NCBI GenBank assembly: GCA_946885845.1
Contig: CAMPHJ010000042.1
Coordinates: forward strand, 1 to 16,985
Reading direction: 5' to 3'
Origin: an uncultured Sphingobium sp.
Lineage (GTDB): Bacteria > Pseudomonadota > Alphaproteobacteria > Sphingomonadales > Sphingomonadaceae
DNA length: 16,985 bases
Below, in pieces: positions 1 to 7,945 of the stretch (within the stretch, counting starts at the first letter, position 1; each line of letters starts with the position of its first letter). Made by a program: the position numbers and the translations under genes. The notes under the pieces were generated by a model. It was not told the origin of the DNA. It worked only from the letters and a program-made list of their open reading frames with translations, and searched no databases.

Positions 1-5
1 CACCT

Positions 6-911
6 TCACCGCCGCACCAACGTCCCCGCGCCGCGTTTGGTAAAGATTTCCAGCAGCATCGCATGGGGCACCCGGCCATCCAGTATGACGGCGGCGTCGA
101 CCCCGCCTTCCACCGCCTTCACGCAGGTTTCCAGCTTGGGGATCATGCCGCCGCTGATGGTGCCATCTTCCTGCAACAGCTTGATCGCCGCCGGGTCCAG
201 ATCGGTCAGTAACTGGCCTTGCTTGTCCAGCACGCCCGCAACGTCGGTCAGCAGGAAAAATCGCGAAGCATGCAGTTCCGCCGCGATTGCGCCCGCCATC
301 GTGTCGGCGTTCACATTATAGGTTTCGCCGTCCGCGCCGATCCCCACCGGCGCGACCACCGGAATGATGCCGCTGGCCGACAATGTGTCCAATATGCTGC
401 GGTCGACCTTCACCGGATCACCGACAAAGCCCAGGTCCACGTTCCGCTCGATCCCCGAATTGGGGTCGGGCGCGCGCGAACTGCCGACCTTTTCACACAG
501 GACCAGGCCGCCATCCTTGCCCGAAATGCCCACGGCCCGCCCCCCCGCGCCAGTGATCCAGCTGACGATTTCCTTGTTGATCGACCCGGCCAGCACCATT
601 TCGGCGATTTGCGCCGTTTCCCGATCGGTCACGCGCAGCCCGTTCACGAAACGCGATTCGACACCCAGCTTCTTCAGCATCGCGCCGATCTGGGGTCCGC
701 CGCCATGGATGACGACGACATTGATGCCGACCGCCTTCATCAGCACGACATCCTCGGCGAAATTGCGCGCCGCTTCGGGGTCGCCCATGGCATGGCCGCC
801 ATATTTGACGACGAATGTCTGCCCGGCATAACGCTGCATATAGGGCAGCGCTTCAACCAGGGTTTCGGCCTTTGCGAGGAGCGCGGAATCGGGGGCGTGC
901 TTATTATTCAT
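6..911 (-). CDS. argB: Acetylglutamate kinase (N-acetyl-L-glutamate 5-kinase)
   Basis: Cytoplasmic enzyme of the amino acid kinase family that phosphorylates N-acetylglutamate with ATP, the second step of arginine synthesis. Visible motifs, numbered from the chosen ATG, are the phosphate-binding Lys in VVKYGG (K36), the HGGGP loop (69-73), NGLRVTD (90-96), SGKDGG (130-135) and [10 protein letters not shown] (254-263). At 301 residues it has the usual length. An N-terminal helix of about 30 residues precedes the core, as in hexameric, arginine-inhibited enzymes, so feedback inhibition is likely (inference from the family). The ATG at 911 was chosen because the protein then begins [14 protein letters not shown], where family similarity starts. 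An in-frame ATG at 923 and a TTG at 947 are alternatives, and none has a clear Shine-Dalgarno sequence. The gene lies downstream of ppx, separated by about 140 bases of repeat DNA. Confidence 0.95.
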   Translation of the reverse strand: MNNKHAPDSALLAKAETLVEALPYMQRYAGQTFVVKYGGHAMGDPEAARNFAEDVVLMKAVGINVVVIHGGGPQIGAMLKKLGVESRFVNGLRVTDRETAQIAEMVLAGSINKEIVSWITGAGGRAVGISGKDGGLVLCEKVGSSRAPDPNSGIERNVDLGFVGDPVKVDRSILDTLSASGIIPVVAPVGIGADGETYNVNADTMAGAIAAELHASRFFLLTDVAGVLDKQGQLLTDLDPAAIKLLQEDGTISGGMIPKLETCVKAVEGGVDAAVILDGRVPHAMLLEIFTKRGAGTLVRR

Positions 912-923
912 GCGCGCGCGCAT
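910..923. repeat. 14-bp perfect palindrome of alternating purine-pyrimidine at the argB start
   Basis: The bases ATGCGCGCGCGCAT read identically on both strands. On the minus strand the palindrome contains both candidate ATG codons of argB (923 and 911). An alternating CG run of this kind can form a hairpin or Z-DNA. No function is shown. Confidence 0.6.
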
Positions 924-966
924 AAGGCCATATGGGGGCTGGGGCAAGCTGGCAGGCCCTTTTGCT

Positions 967-1023
967 TTCGCGCAGAGGCGCAGAGAAGAGCCACCTCCGT
1001 TCGCCCTGAGCTTGTCGAAGGGG
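967..1023. repeat. Intergenic repeat cluster: CGCAGAG tandem plus TTCGCCCTGAGCTTGTCGAA element
   Basis: This cluster fills the gap between ppx and argB. Bases 971-977 and 979-985 are two copies of CGCAGAG separated by one G. Bases 999-1023 hold GTTCGCCCTGAGCTTGTCGA followed by AGGGG, an element I recognise as scattered in intergenic regions of sphingomonads and other GC-rich bacteria, often misread as peptides such as FALSLSKG. The element can fold into a short GCCCT/AGGGG stem, so it may help end the ppx transcript. Its copy number elsewhere cannot be seen from here. Confidence 0.7.
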
Positions 1024-1052
1024 CCTTCACTTCATGACAAACAAAGGCCGCC

Positions 1053-2567
1053 TCACCAGGCCATCCGATATTTGACGCCCATGGCCTGCGCCAGATGACG
1101 CTGCCGCCGTTCCACCGCTTCGCCGAACAAGTCCGTGTCGACGCCACGCAATCGCAATTCCAGCGTATCGCCCGCCATTTCCAGCTTCGACGCCAGCAAT
1201 GGCCCCTCGACCCCGCCCGAAAGCCGCTGGCCCAACCGAATCGCCAGACCCCATAGCGACGCTCTTTTCAGCGCGGCGGCGGACGCCAGGCCTTCGATTC
1301 CCGCCGCTATGGTCGCGCCACCGCCAAAATTGCTGTGCAGCGCCTGCGCCAGCATCGCCCGTTCCGCAACGGTGATGCCCACCCAATTGCTGTGCAGCGC
1401 GATCTCCACGCCGCGTTCCGCGCGGAAATCCGGGTTTGCGCGCCATCCGACATCGGCCAGCAGGCACGCCGCACGGCGGATGCGCCGCCATGCTTCGCCA
1501 TCGTCCAGGAACAGCGGCGCGATCCAGCGGTCGATCATGTCGCCATGCCCGGCAAAGCGCCCCTGCGCCTCCCCTTCCGCCTCCGCCGCGACCAGCAACG
1601 GGTCATGGGCACGGATGGCGGGCGGCAGGTCGCCGAACAACAGCCCTTCGCGCAAGCCATAGGCCGAAACGATCAGCTCGCTCGATTTCAACTGGCGGAC
1701 GATGACGGACAGCAGCGCGGCGGCGTCCGGCAGGGTCGGGATGCGCGATCCCGTCATCGCCGGAATCTCCTTCAACCGGGCGCGGCCGACATGGGACACG
1801 ATGCGGGTCAACTGTTCGGCGCGACTTGCGTCCATCGCATATTGGTGGACCACGGGCAGCGGAAATTGCGTAAGCTGCATGTCGAAACGGGCCAGCGACC
1901 GCCACGACCCGCCGACCATGTAGAAAGGCAGGCCGGGTTCGATTCCGGGGTCCGCCTTCGCCAGCATCTTCTTTACCTGCCGTTCCAGCGCAGACGGACC
2001 CTTCGCCCGTATCTGCGGCAGGCGCAGCACGCCCAGCGGCAGGGATATGGTTTCGTGCACGGCCCCGTCCCTGATCCGCGCCAATTCCAGGCTGCCGCCG
2101 CCCAGGTCGCCGACGATACCGTTCGCCGTGGGTATGCCCGACAGCACGCCATAGCCTGCCGCCACCGCTTCCTGCGCGCCGGACAGCAGTTCGACATCCA
2201 GTCCCATCGCCTTGGCGCGAACGATGAAATCCTGGCCATTGGCGGCGTCGCGCACTGCGGCGGTGGCGACGCAGCGGACTTCCTGCACGTCCATGTCGCG
2301 GCACAGATGGGCAAATCGGCTGATGGCGCGCAGCCCCCGCTCCATCGCCTCCGGCTCAATCTGTCCGGTGCGGCCCAGCGACGCCCCCAATCCCGCCATC
2401 ACCTTTTCATTGAACAGGGTGAAAGGGATGCGGCGGGGTCCGTCATAGACGACCAGCCGGACGCTGTTCGAACCGATGTCGATGATGGCCGTGCGCGCCT
2501 TCGCATTGGCGGGCGATGTCACCATAGTGTCGGCGATCGCCCGGACCTGGCTCAACATCGAATTCAT
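1053..2567 (-). CDS. ppx: Ppx/GppA family exopolyphosphatase or guanosine pentaphosphate phosphohydrolase
   Basis: Member of the actin/Hsp70-fold phosphatase family that cuts terminal phosphate from polyphosphate, or converts pppGpp to ppGpp. The first phosphate loop AIIDIGSNSVRL (27-38) and the second GDLGGGSLEL (153-162) are both present, as is an SGAQEA segment (129-134) whose E133 matches the catalytic-region Glu. At 504 residues it has a C-terminal HD-like helical region in addition to the two-domain core, as usual for the longer forms. It starts 5 bases after the ppk stop codon, so the two are almost certainly co-transcribed and translationally coupled. Pairing with the polyphosphate-making kinase supports the exopolyphosphatase reading. 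Sequence alone does not settle Ppx versus GppA specificity. ATG codons at 2567 and 2558 are both possible starts. Confidence 0.9.
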   Translation of the reverse strand: MNSMLSQVRAIADTMVTSPANAKARTAIIDIGSNSVRLVVYDGPRRIPFTLFNEKVMAGLGASLGRTGQIEPEAMERGLRAISRFAHLCRDMDVQEVRCVATAAVRDAANGQDFIVRAKAMGLDVELLSGAQEAVAAGYGVLSGIPTANGIVGDLGGGSLELARIRDGAVHETISLPLGVLRLPQIRAKGPSALERQVKKMLAKADPGIEPGLPFYMVGGSWRSLARFDMQLTQFPLPVVHQYAMDASRAEQLTRIVSHVGRARLKEIPAMTGSRIPTLPDAAALLSVIVRQLKSSELIVSAYGLREGLLFGDLPPAIRAHDPLLVAAEAEGEAQGRFAGHGDMIDRWIAPLFLDDGEAWRRIRRAACLLADVGWRANPDFRAERGVEIALHSNWVGITVAERAMLAQALHSNFGGGATIAAGIEGLASAAALKRASLWGLAIRLGQRLSGGVEGPLLASKLEMAGDTLELRLRGVDTDLFGEAVERRQRHLAQAMGVKYRMAW

Positions 2568-2572
2568 CGGTG

Positions 2573-4711
2573 TCAGCCCCGCCCTCGCAGCCTTAGCGTC
2601 GGCACGGCCCCGCTGTCGATCGCCGCGCCACGGCCCGACAGTGACGGATTGGTCATGAAATACCGATGCAGGTTGAATGGCCGGTCGGTCGGATCGACCC
2701 GCGCATAATGACCGTCATGGTCCAGTTCCCAGCTCTGTTCCGTATCGATCAGGTTGGCGACCATCACCTGGTCCAATATCTGGTCGTGCACGGTCGGATT
2801 TTCCACCGGCGCCAAGAACTCGACGCGGCGGTCGAAATTCCTGGGCATCCAGTCGGCTGAACTGATGTACACTTTCGCGCCATTATTGGGCAGCGCCTTG
2901 CCGTTGCCGAAAACGGTGATGCGGCTATGTTCCAGGAAACGCCCGACCACCGACTTCACGCGGATATTGGCCGACATGCCCGGCACGCCCGGACGCAGGC
3001 AGCATATGCCGCGCACGATCAGGTCGATCTGGACCCCGGCATTACTGGCCGCATACAGCTTTTCTATGATGGCGGGGTCGACCAGCGAATTCATCTTGGC
3101 CCAGATGGTGCCGGGCCGCCCGGCGCGAACATGGCCGATTTCCGCGTCGATCAGATCGCACAGCCGGTTGCGCAGGTCGCGCGGGCTCATGACCAGCTTT
3201 TCCAGGCTCTGCGGTTCGACATAGCCAGTGATATAGTTGAACAGCGCCGCCGCGTCGCGCCCATAGGCCGGGTCCGCGGTAAAGAAGCTCAAATCCGTAT
3301 AGATGCGCGCCGTAACCGGGTGATAATTGCCCGTCCCGAAATGGCAGTAGGTGCGAAACGCCTCGCCCTCCCGGCGGACGACCATCGACACCTTGGCATG
3401 GGTTTTCCAGTCGATGAAGCCATAGACCACCTGGACGCCCGCACGCTCCAGCGCCGCGGCCCACATCAGGTTCTGCTCCTCGTCGAACCGCGCCTTCAAC
3501 TCCACGACCGCCGTCACCGACTTGCCCGCTTCGGCGGCGTCGATCAGGGCGCGGATAATCGCCGACTGCTTCCCCGCGCGGTACAGCGTCTGCTTGATCG
3601 CTACGACGTCCGGGTCCGACGCCGCTTGTTTCAGAAACGAAACGACCACGTCAAACGCTTCATAGGGGTGATGGACGACAATGTCCTTCGCCCGGATCGC
3701 CGCGAAACAATCCCCGCCATATTCACGAATGCGTTCCGGGAATCGCGGGGCAAACGGCTCGAATTTCAAATCAGGCCTGTTTTCATCCACCACGCCCGAC
3801 AAATCGCCGATGCCGACGAAACCCTCGACCTCCGCGATCATCGCCTCATGCCCTTGCAGCATGTCCTGCAACATTTCCTCGACCGGTTCGGGAATCCGCT
3901 CTTCAATCTCCAGACGGATGACACGACCCCGGCGGCGACGCTTGATGGCGCTGCGGAAATGGCGGACCAGATCTTCCGCTTCTTCCTCGATTTCGATGTC
4001 GCTGTCGCGGATGATGCGAAACACGCCACTGTTGCGAACGCGATATCCGGGGAACAGGTCAGCGGAAAAACGCCGGATCACCGCTTCAAGCGCCATGTAG
4101 CGGGCGTGATCACCAGGCACCCGAACGAAACGCGCCAGCGAGGATGGGATCATCACCAGTTCCCGGATCGGCTGCCGGTCGGACAGGCGCTCAAGGTCGA
4201 AGACGATCGAAAGTCCCTGATTGGGAATGAAGGGAAATGGGTGCGCAGGGTCCAGCGCCTGAGGCGTCAGGATGGGGAAAACCTGGGTCAGGAAATGCTC
4301 GCGCAGCCAGCTTTCGCTCGCCTTGTCCATTTCGCTGCCGGGGCCGATCACCTCTATTCCGACCTGCGTCAATTCGCCGTGAAGCGCGCCCCAGACCTTT
4401 TGCTGCGCCACCATCAGGCGCGTCGTTTCGTCGGCGATGGCGGCAAGCTGTTGCGCCGGGGTCAGGCCGTCGGCTGAACGCATGTCGACATCCTGCAACT
4501 GCTGGCCCTTCAGCCCCGCAACCCGGACACTGAAAAATTCGTCCAGGTTCGCGCCAGAAATGGACAGGAAACGCAGCCGTTCCAGCAATGGATGAGCGCG
4601 GTTCATCGCCTCTTCCAACACGCGCCGATTGAACGCCAGCCAGGACAGTTCCCGGTTGAAATAGCGGTCGCCCGGCAGGATCATGCTGGCGGAGGGATCA
4701 GCTTCGGCCAC
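2573..4711 (-). CDS. ppk: Polyphosphate kinase 1
   Basis: PPK1 reversibly polymerises the gamma-phosphate of ATP into inorganic polyphosphate, which supports stress survival and phosphate storage. The 712-residue protein has the full layout: N-terminal helical domain with RYFNRELSWLAFN (16-28) and ISGANLDEFFSVRVAGL (51-67), head domain, and two phospholipase-D-like catalytic domains. The autophosphorylated histidine is H438 in KTHAK, and the second is H595 in FLEHSR. Their spacing of 157 residues equals that of H435 and H592 in E. coli PPK. The FGTGNYHPVTARIYTD segment (458-473) is also intact. The start is a GTG at 4711, 17 bases after the hdaA stop. A later ATG at 4684 has no ribosome-binding site and would lose little. 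It is third in a four-gene set, with ppx following at 5 bases. Confidence 0.95.
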   Translation of the reverse strand: MAEADPSASMILPGDRYFNRELSWLAFNRRVLEEAMNRAHPLLERLRFLSISGANLDEFFSVRVAGLKGQQLQDVDMRSADGLTPAQQLAAIADETTRLMVAQQKVWGALHGELTQVGIEVIGPGSEMDKASESWLREHFLTQVFPILTPQALDPAHPFPFIPNQGLSIVFDLERLSDRQPIRELVMIPSSLARFVRVPGDHARYMALEAVIRRFSADLFPGYRVRNSGVFRIIRDSDIEIEEEAEDLVRHFRSAIKRRRRGRVIRLEIEERIPEPVEEMLQDMLQGHEAMIAEVEGFVGIGDLSGVVDENRPDLKFEPFAPRFPERIREYGGDCFAAIRAKDIVVHHPYEAFDVVVSFLKQAASDPDVVAIKQTLYRAGKQSAIIRALIDAAEAGKSVTAVVELKARFDEEQNLMWAAALERAGVQVVYGFIDWKTHAKVSMVVRREGEAFRTYCHFGTGNYHPVTARIYTDLSFFTADPAYGRDAAALFNYITGYVEPQSLEKLVMSPRDLRNRLCDLIDAEIGHVRAGRPGTIWAKMNSLVDPAIIEKLYAASNAGVQIDLIVRGICCLRPGVPGMSANIRVKSVVGRFLEHSRITVFGNGKALPNNGAKVYISSADWMPRNFDRRVEFLAPVENPTVHDQILDQVMVANLIDTEQSWELDHDGHYARVDPTDRPFNLHRYFMTNPSLSGRGAAIDSGAVPTLRLRGRG

Positions 4712-4728
4712 GTTTCACTCGCGCTGGA

Positions 4729-5355
4729 TCAAAAATGACGGTCATCCGGGACTATAGGCAAAAATGCGGACCCGTGCAGGGTCTCTTTCGCCATAGCGAC
4801 GGAAATCTTACGCCCCGATGACAACGCCGCCTCATTCAGGACATGCGTGACCCCGGCAATCGCGGCATAGCTTCGCTCGATCCGGCGCAGCAGCCAGTCG
4901 GGCAGGTCCGCCGCGTGAGCCGCGCCCATCCGCGCCAGCGCCCGTTCGATCAGGGCGCGGGCCAATGGCTCATCGGGTTGCGCGATGGAAATGAACGGAG
5001 CAGCGGCCAACCGCGAACGCAAATCAGGCAGCGCGACCTGCCACATGGTCGGCGATTCCCGCCCGATCAACAGCAGCGGTCGACGGCTGGTCTGCGCGTC
5101 GTTCCATGCGTTGAAAAGCAACAGCTCGTCCTGCCCCTGCGCATCGTCGATCACGACCCCGCCGCTCAGGGCCGCGAAACGGCGACCCAACATGGAACGG
5201 CCCGACAGCGGCGGCCCGCCCAACACGGTGACCGCCAGCGGCCAGTCCCGCCAGCCTTCCAGATGGCGGACGGCAATGCGATTGGCGTCGCTGACCAGAT
5301 AGTCATCGTCCGTCCCCTGCCCTGGCCAGTCGAACGGCAGGCTGATCTGGCTCAT
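4729..5355 (-). CDS. hdaA: Hda/HdaA-type DnaA-related replication regulator
   Basis: Small AAA+ protein related to DnaA domain III. Hda proteins bind the DNA-loaded sliding clamp and stimulate ATP hydrolysis by DnaA, stopping re-initiation (RIDA). The 208-residue protein begins MSQISLPF, a clamp-binding motif at residues 3-8. It has a Walker A-like loop GGPPLSGRS (46-54), a Walker B-like VVIDDAQ (67-73), the Box VII segment PDLRSRL (110-116) whose R115 matches the arginine finger, and a C-terminal sensor 2 helix. Oddly, the invariant Walker A lysine is Arg (R53). The ATG overlaps the stop of the upstream DUF2066 gene by 4 bases (ATGA), which explains the lack of a Shine-Dalgarno sequence and implies coupled translation. 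A DUF2066 gene beside hda and purM is a recurrent proteobacterial order. Confidence 0.85.
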   Translation of the reverse strand: MSQISLPFDWPGQGTDDDYLVSDANRIAVRHLEGWRDWPLAVTVLGGPPLSGRSMLGRRFAALSGGVVIDDAQGQDELLLFNAWNDAQTSRRPLLLIGRESPTMWQVALPDLRSRLAAAPFISIAQPDEPLARALIERALARMGAAHAADLPDWLLRRIERSYAAIAGVTHVLNEAALSSGRKISVAMAKETLHGSAFLPIVPDDRHF

Positions 5356-6647
5356 TGCGGGGTCGGCGCTCCGGTCGCCGGGGCCGCGCCCTGACGCCTG
5401 ATGCGCAAGGTGGAACCAGCCACGCTCACGCCATAGCCGCGCGCCTGCAGCGCCGCGCGCAGCGCTTCAGCCGATCCTTCGTAACTGACCTGCATGACCG
5501 ACGTGCCGCCCAGCGCCAGGCTGCTGGTGCTGGCGGATCGCACCCCCGGAACAGCGCGCAAGGCTGCCTCTCCCTGGGTGACCGATCCTACGTCCGGCGT
5601 ATCGAACTGGATCGAAAAACTGCTGACCCCACCTTGCGAACCGGGCAATTCAAAGCCATTCAGCGGCTGCTCGGCGGCATTTTCAATCTCAAGCGCGTCG
5701 GGATTCACCGGCTCTTCGATGATCAGGGAAGGGTCGGGCCTCAGTCGGCCATCATTAAGGGCGGCGGTATAAAGCTGGTCGATCCGCCGTGCCGCTTCGT
5801 CCAACATCTGGGGGATGGCGCTTTCGGTCGATGCGCGCAGCGAAAAGCTGGCGCCGATCAGCCGGTCGTCCGGGCCATAGCGGGCAGTGAAGGTGCCGGT
5901 GACCGGCCCGCCAGGCCATTGCCGTTCCAGCCGGGCGATCGGCACCACCACATCGGCGGCCCCATATTGGTCCAGCAGCACGCGCCACCACAGCCGTCCG
6001 CGCCGACCGGTCTGCCCGGCATTCAACAGGATGGGGTCGGCAATCGAACCGCTGACCCGCACATAATCGATGGCGCTTTCGCCGGTGCGAAAACGCGCCC
6101 ACGCCTTCTGCCATTCATTGATGCGCTCATAGGACACAGCCGATCCGCCGTCCCACATGACCGGGATGACCAGCAGCGGCGGCGATCGAACGACCTGCCC
6201 CGAAACGCCCAGCAATTGCCCGGTCCGCGCGCGGTCGAACAGCATGCCAAGCGTCGCGACATAGCGGGTCGGGCCGATCTGTTCATATTCGATCTCTATG
6301 CCGGAAATCATCGCTTCCAGTTGCGAATCGGAAAGACTGGGGATGCCCGCCGCGCCATGGGTGCGGGTCCACAACATGCGCCATGCCTGCCGCTGCGCCA
6401 GCCGCCAGCCGGCCTCGCGGGCGCTGTTCGCGTCCTTGCCCAGCACGTCGACCTTGATCCCGCTGACCTGATAATCGCCGCCGCTGGCTATAGGCGGCAC
6501 ACCACGTTCGCCCTCCATCTGCGCGAACAGCGCGGCGGCGGCCAGGCCGAGCGCCACTGCCGCCATGATCTGGACGGGCCGCGACAGCAGGCGGAGCAGC
6601 GAGGAAAGCCGGAAAGTCGGGCGTTGAATGGGTGCGGAAAGGCTCAC
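5352..6647 (-). CDS. DUF2066-like membrane-anchored protein
   Basis: Protein of unknown function. One hydrophobic segment ([18 protein letters not shown], about residues 25-42 from the chosen start) should act as a signal anchor, leaving the rest in the periplasm. The following region has the DUF2066 pattern of [13 protein letters not shown] and a run of Ala/Arg-rich residues ending in QRQAWRMLW. The last 80 or so residues form a separate small module (FSIQFDTPD through LRIRR) that looks like a ferredoxin-like fold, resembling HMA domains but without a CxxC metal site. The GTG at 6647 was chosen for its AAGGG five bases upstream and because it leaves 91 bases for divergent promoters. An ATG at 6695 is in frame and would place the start 43 bases from purM. 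It overlaps hdaA by 4 bases. Linkage to purM and hda is conserved widely, but the role is unknown. Confidence 0.75.
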   Translation of the reverse strand: MSLSAPIQRPTFRLSSLLRLLSRPVQIMAAVALGLAAAALFAQMEGERGVPPIASGGDYQVSGIKVDVLGKDANSAREAGWRLAQRQAWRMLWTRTHGAAGIPSLSDSQLEAMISGIEIEYEQIGPTRYVATLGMLFDRARTGQLLGVSGQVVRSPPLLVIPVMWDGGSAVSYERINEWQKAWARFRTGESAIDYVRVSGSIADPILLNAGQTGRRGRLWWRVLLDQYGAADVVVPIARLERQWPGGPVTGTFTARYGPDDRLIGASFSLRASTESAIPQMLDEAARRIDQLYTAALNDGRLRPDPSLIIEEPVNPDALEIENAAEQPLNGFELPGSQGGVSSFSIQFDTPDVGSVTQGEAALRAVPGVRSASTSSLALGGTSVMQVSYEGSAEALRAALQARGYGVSVAGSTLRIRRQGAAPATGAPTPQ

Positions 6648-6738
6648 GCGCGCCCTTTTGGCGAGATTTCCCTCCGATGCCAAGCGGCAACCCATTTACC
6701 GTTCCGTTTTCCGCGTCATTGTTCTAGTGGGGCCAGCC

Positions 6739-7833
6739 ATGAGCGACACCGAATCCTATAGCTACGCCAAAGCTGGCGTGGACATCGCGGCAGGCAATGC
6801 GCTGGTCCGCGCCATCGCCCCCTTGGCCAAGGCGACCCGCCGCCCCGGCGCTGACGCTGAACTGGGCGGCTTTGGCGGCTTCTTCGACCTGAAGGCCGCT
6901 GGCTATGACGACCCGCTGCTGGTCGCGGCCAATGACGGCGTCGGCACGAAGCTCAAGCTCGCGATCGACCATGACCGCCATGACGGCGTGGGCATCGACC
7001 TTGTCGCCATGTGCGCCAACGACCTCATCGTGCAGGGCGCGGAGCCGCTCTTCTTCCTCGACTATTATGCCACCGGCAAGCTGGAGAGCGGTGTCGCCGA
7101 ACGCGTGATCGCGGGCATCGCCGAAGGCTGCAAGCAAGCTGGTTGCGCGCTGATCGGCGGCGAAACCGCCGAAATGCCGGGCATGTACGCCGCTGGCGAC
7201 TATGACCTCGCCGGATTCTGCGTCGGCGCGGTGGAACGTAGCCAGGCGCTGACCGGCAACAAGGTGAAGGCAGGCGACGTCCTTCTCGGCCTCACCTCCT
7301 CGGGCGTCCACTCCAACGGCTTCTCCCTCGTCCGCCGTCTCGCCGCCGACAAGGGCTGGAAGCTCGACCGCCCGGCCATCTTCGACAATGAAGTGCTGTT
7401 GATCGACGCGCTGATGGCCCCGACCCGCATCTATGTGAAGGCACTGCTGCCGCTGGTGCGCGGCGGCAAGATCAACGCGCTCGCCCATATCACCGGCGGC
7501 GGCCTCCTCGAAAACATCCCCCGCGTCCTGCCCGAAGGCTGCCATGCCGTGGTCGATGCCGACGCATGGGAACAGCCGCGCCTCATGGCCTTCCTGCAAG
7601 CGCAGGGCCATATCGAGCCGGAAGAAATGGCCCGCACCTTCAACTGCGGCGTCGGCATGGTGCTCGCCGTGGACGCTGATGCAGCCGACAGCGTCACCGC
7701 TGACCTGGAAGCCGCAGGCGAAACCGTCGTCCGCGTCGGCATTATCGAAGCAGGCGAAAAAGGCTGCACCGTCAAGGGCAGCCAGGAAACCTGGAGCGCC
7801 AAGGCCGACTGGACCGCCACGCATCTGGGTTAG
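6739..7833 (+). CDS. purM: Phosphoribosylformylglycinamidine cyclo-ligase (AIR synthetase)
   Basis: Cytoplasmic enzyme that closes the imidazole ring of aminoimidazole ribonucleotide using ATP, the fifth step of purine synthesis. The 364-residue protein starts [16 protein letters not shown] and has the conserved DGVGTK loop (66-71), [12 protein letters not shown] (85-96), [11 protein letters not shown] (140-150) and SSGVHSNG, all typical of the PurM/ThiL/SelD ATP-binding superfamily. The start at 6739 matches the family N-terminus. The same frame is open back to 6628, but that stretch lies in the divergent promoter region and over the DUF2066 gene start. Only a weak GGGG lies upstream of the ATG. 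purN follows after 112 bases that hold an inverted pair of palindromic repeats, so the two purine genes are probably one transcript with a structured spacer. Confidence 0.95.
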   Translation: MSDTESYSYAKAGVDIAAGNALVRAIAPLAKATRRPGADAELGGFGGFFDLKAAGYDDPLLVAANDGVGTKLKLAIDHDRHDGVGIDLVAMCANDLIVQGAEPLFFLDYYATGKLESGVAERVIAGIAEGCKQAGCALIGGETAEMPGMYAAGDYDLAGFCVGAVERSQALTGNKVKAGDVLLGLTSSGVHSNGFSLVRRLAADKGWKLDRPAIFDNEVLLIDALMAPTRIYVKALLPLVRGGKINALAHITGGGLLENIPRVLPEGCHAVVDADAWEQPRLMAFLQAQGHIEPEEMARTFNCGVGMVLAVDADAADSVTADLEAAGETVVRVGIIEAGEKGCTVKGSQETWSAKADWTATHLG

Positions 7834-7844
7834 ATCAACCAATC

Positions 7845-7937
7845 CCCCTTTCGCTGGCGGGAGGGGTTAGGGGAGGGCATGTCACAGGGGTCGGCTTGAG
7901 CAAGCCCACCCCCGACACCTCCCGCCAGCGGGAGGGG
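7845..7937. repeat. Inverted pair of palindromic repeats (REPIN-like) between purM and purN
   Basis: The first unit is a 10-bp stem, CCCCTTTCGC (7845-7854) with GCGGGAGGGG (7857-7866, two G-U wobbles), followed by the G-rich tail 7867-7878. A 25-base spacer (7879-7903) follows. The second unit is in the opposite orientation: tail GCCCACCCCC, then a stem CCTCCCGC (7918-7925) with GCGGGAGG (7928-7935). The two tails can pair with one mismatch, so the whole 93 bases can fold as a long hairpin. The outer arm GGAGGGGAG ends 6 bases before the purN ATG and serves as its Shine-Dalgarno sequence. Confidence 0.85.
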
Positions 7938-7945
7938 AGTTGCCC

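Noticed and set aside
2927..4477. Open frame of 516 codons on the plus strand opposite ppk
   Set aside because: It is antisense to a complete PPK1 with catalytic motifs. Long antisense frames are expected where third positions are mostly G or C. The translation is His/Arg/Asp-rich without recognisable motifs.
6648..6738. EcfG-type promoter (GGAAC ... GTT) between the DUF2066 gene and purM
   Set aside because: On the minus strand a GGAAA with GTT 16 bases later is present, but it misses the key C and could occur by chance. Not strong enough to list.
5355..6761. Plus-strand frame of 468 codons opposite the DUF2066 gene
   Set aside because: Opposite strand to a frame with a signal anchor and coupled stop/start. 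Its composition (Arg/Gln/His-rich) is not protein-like.
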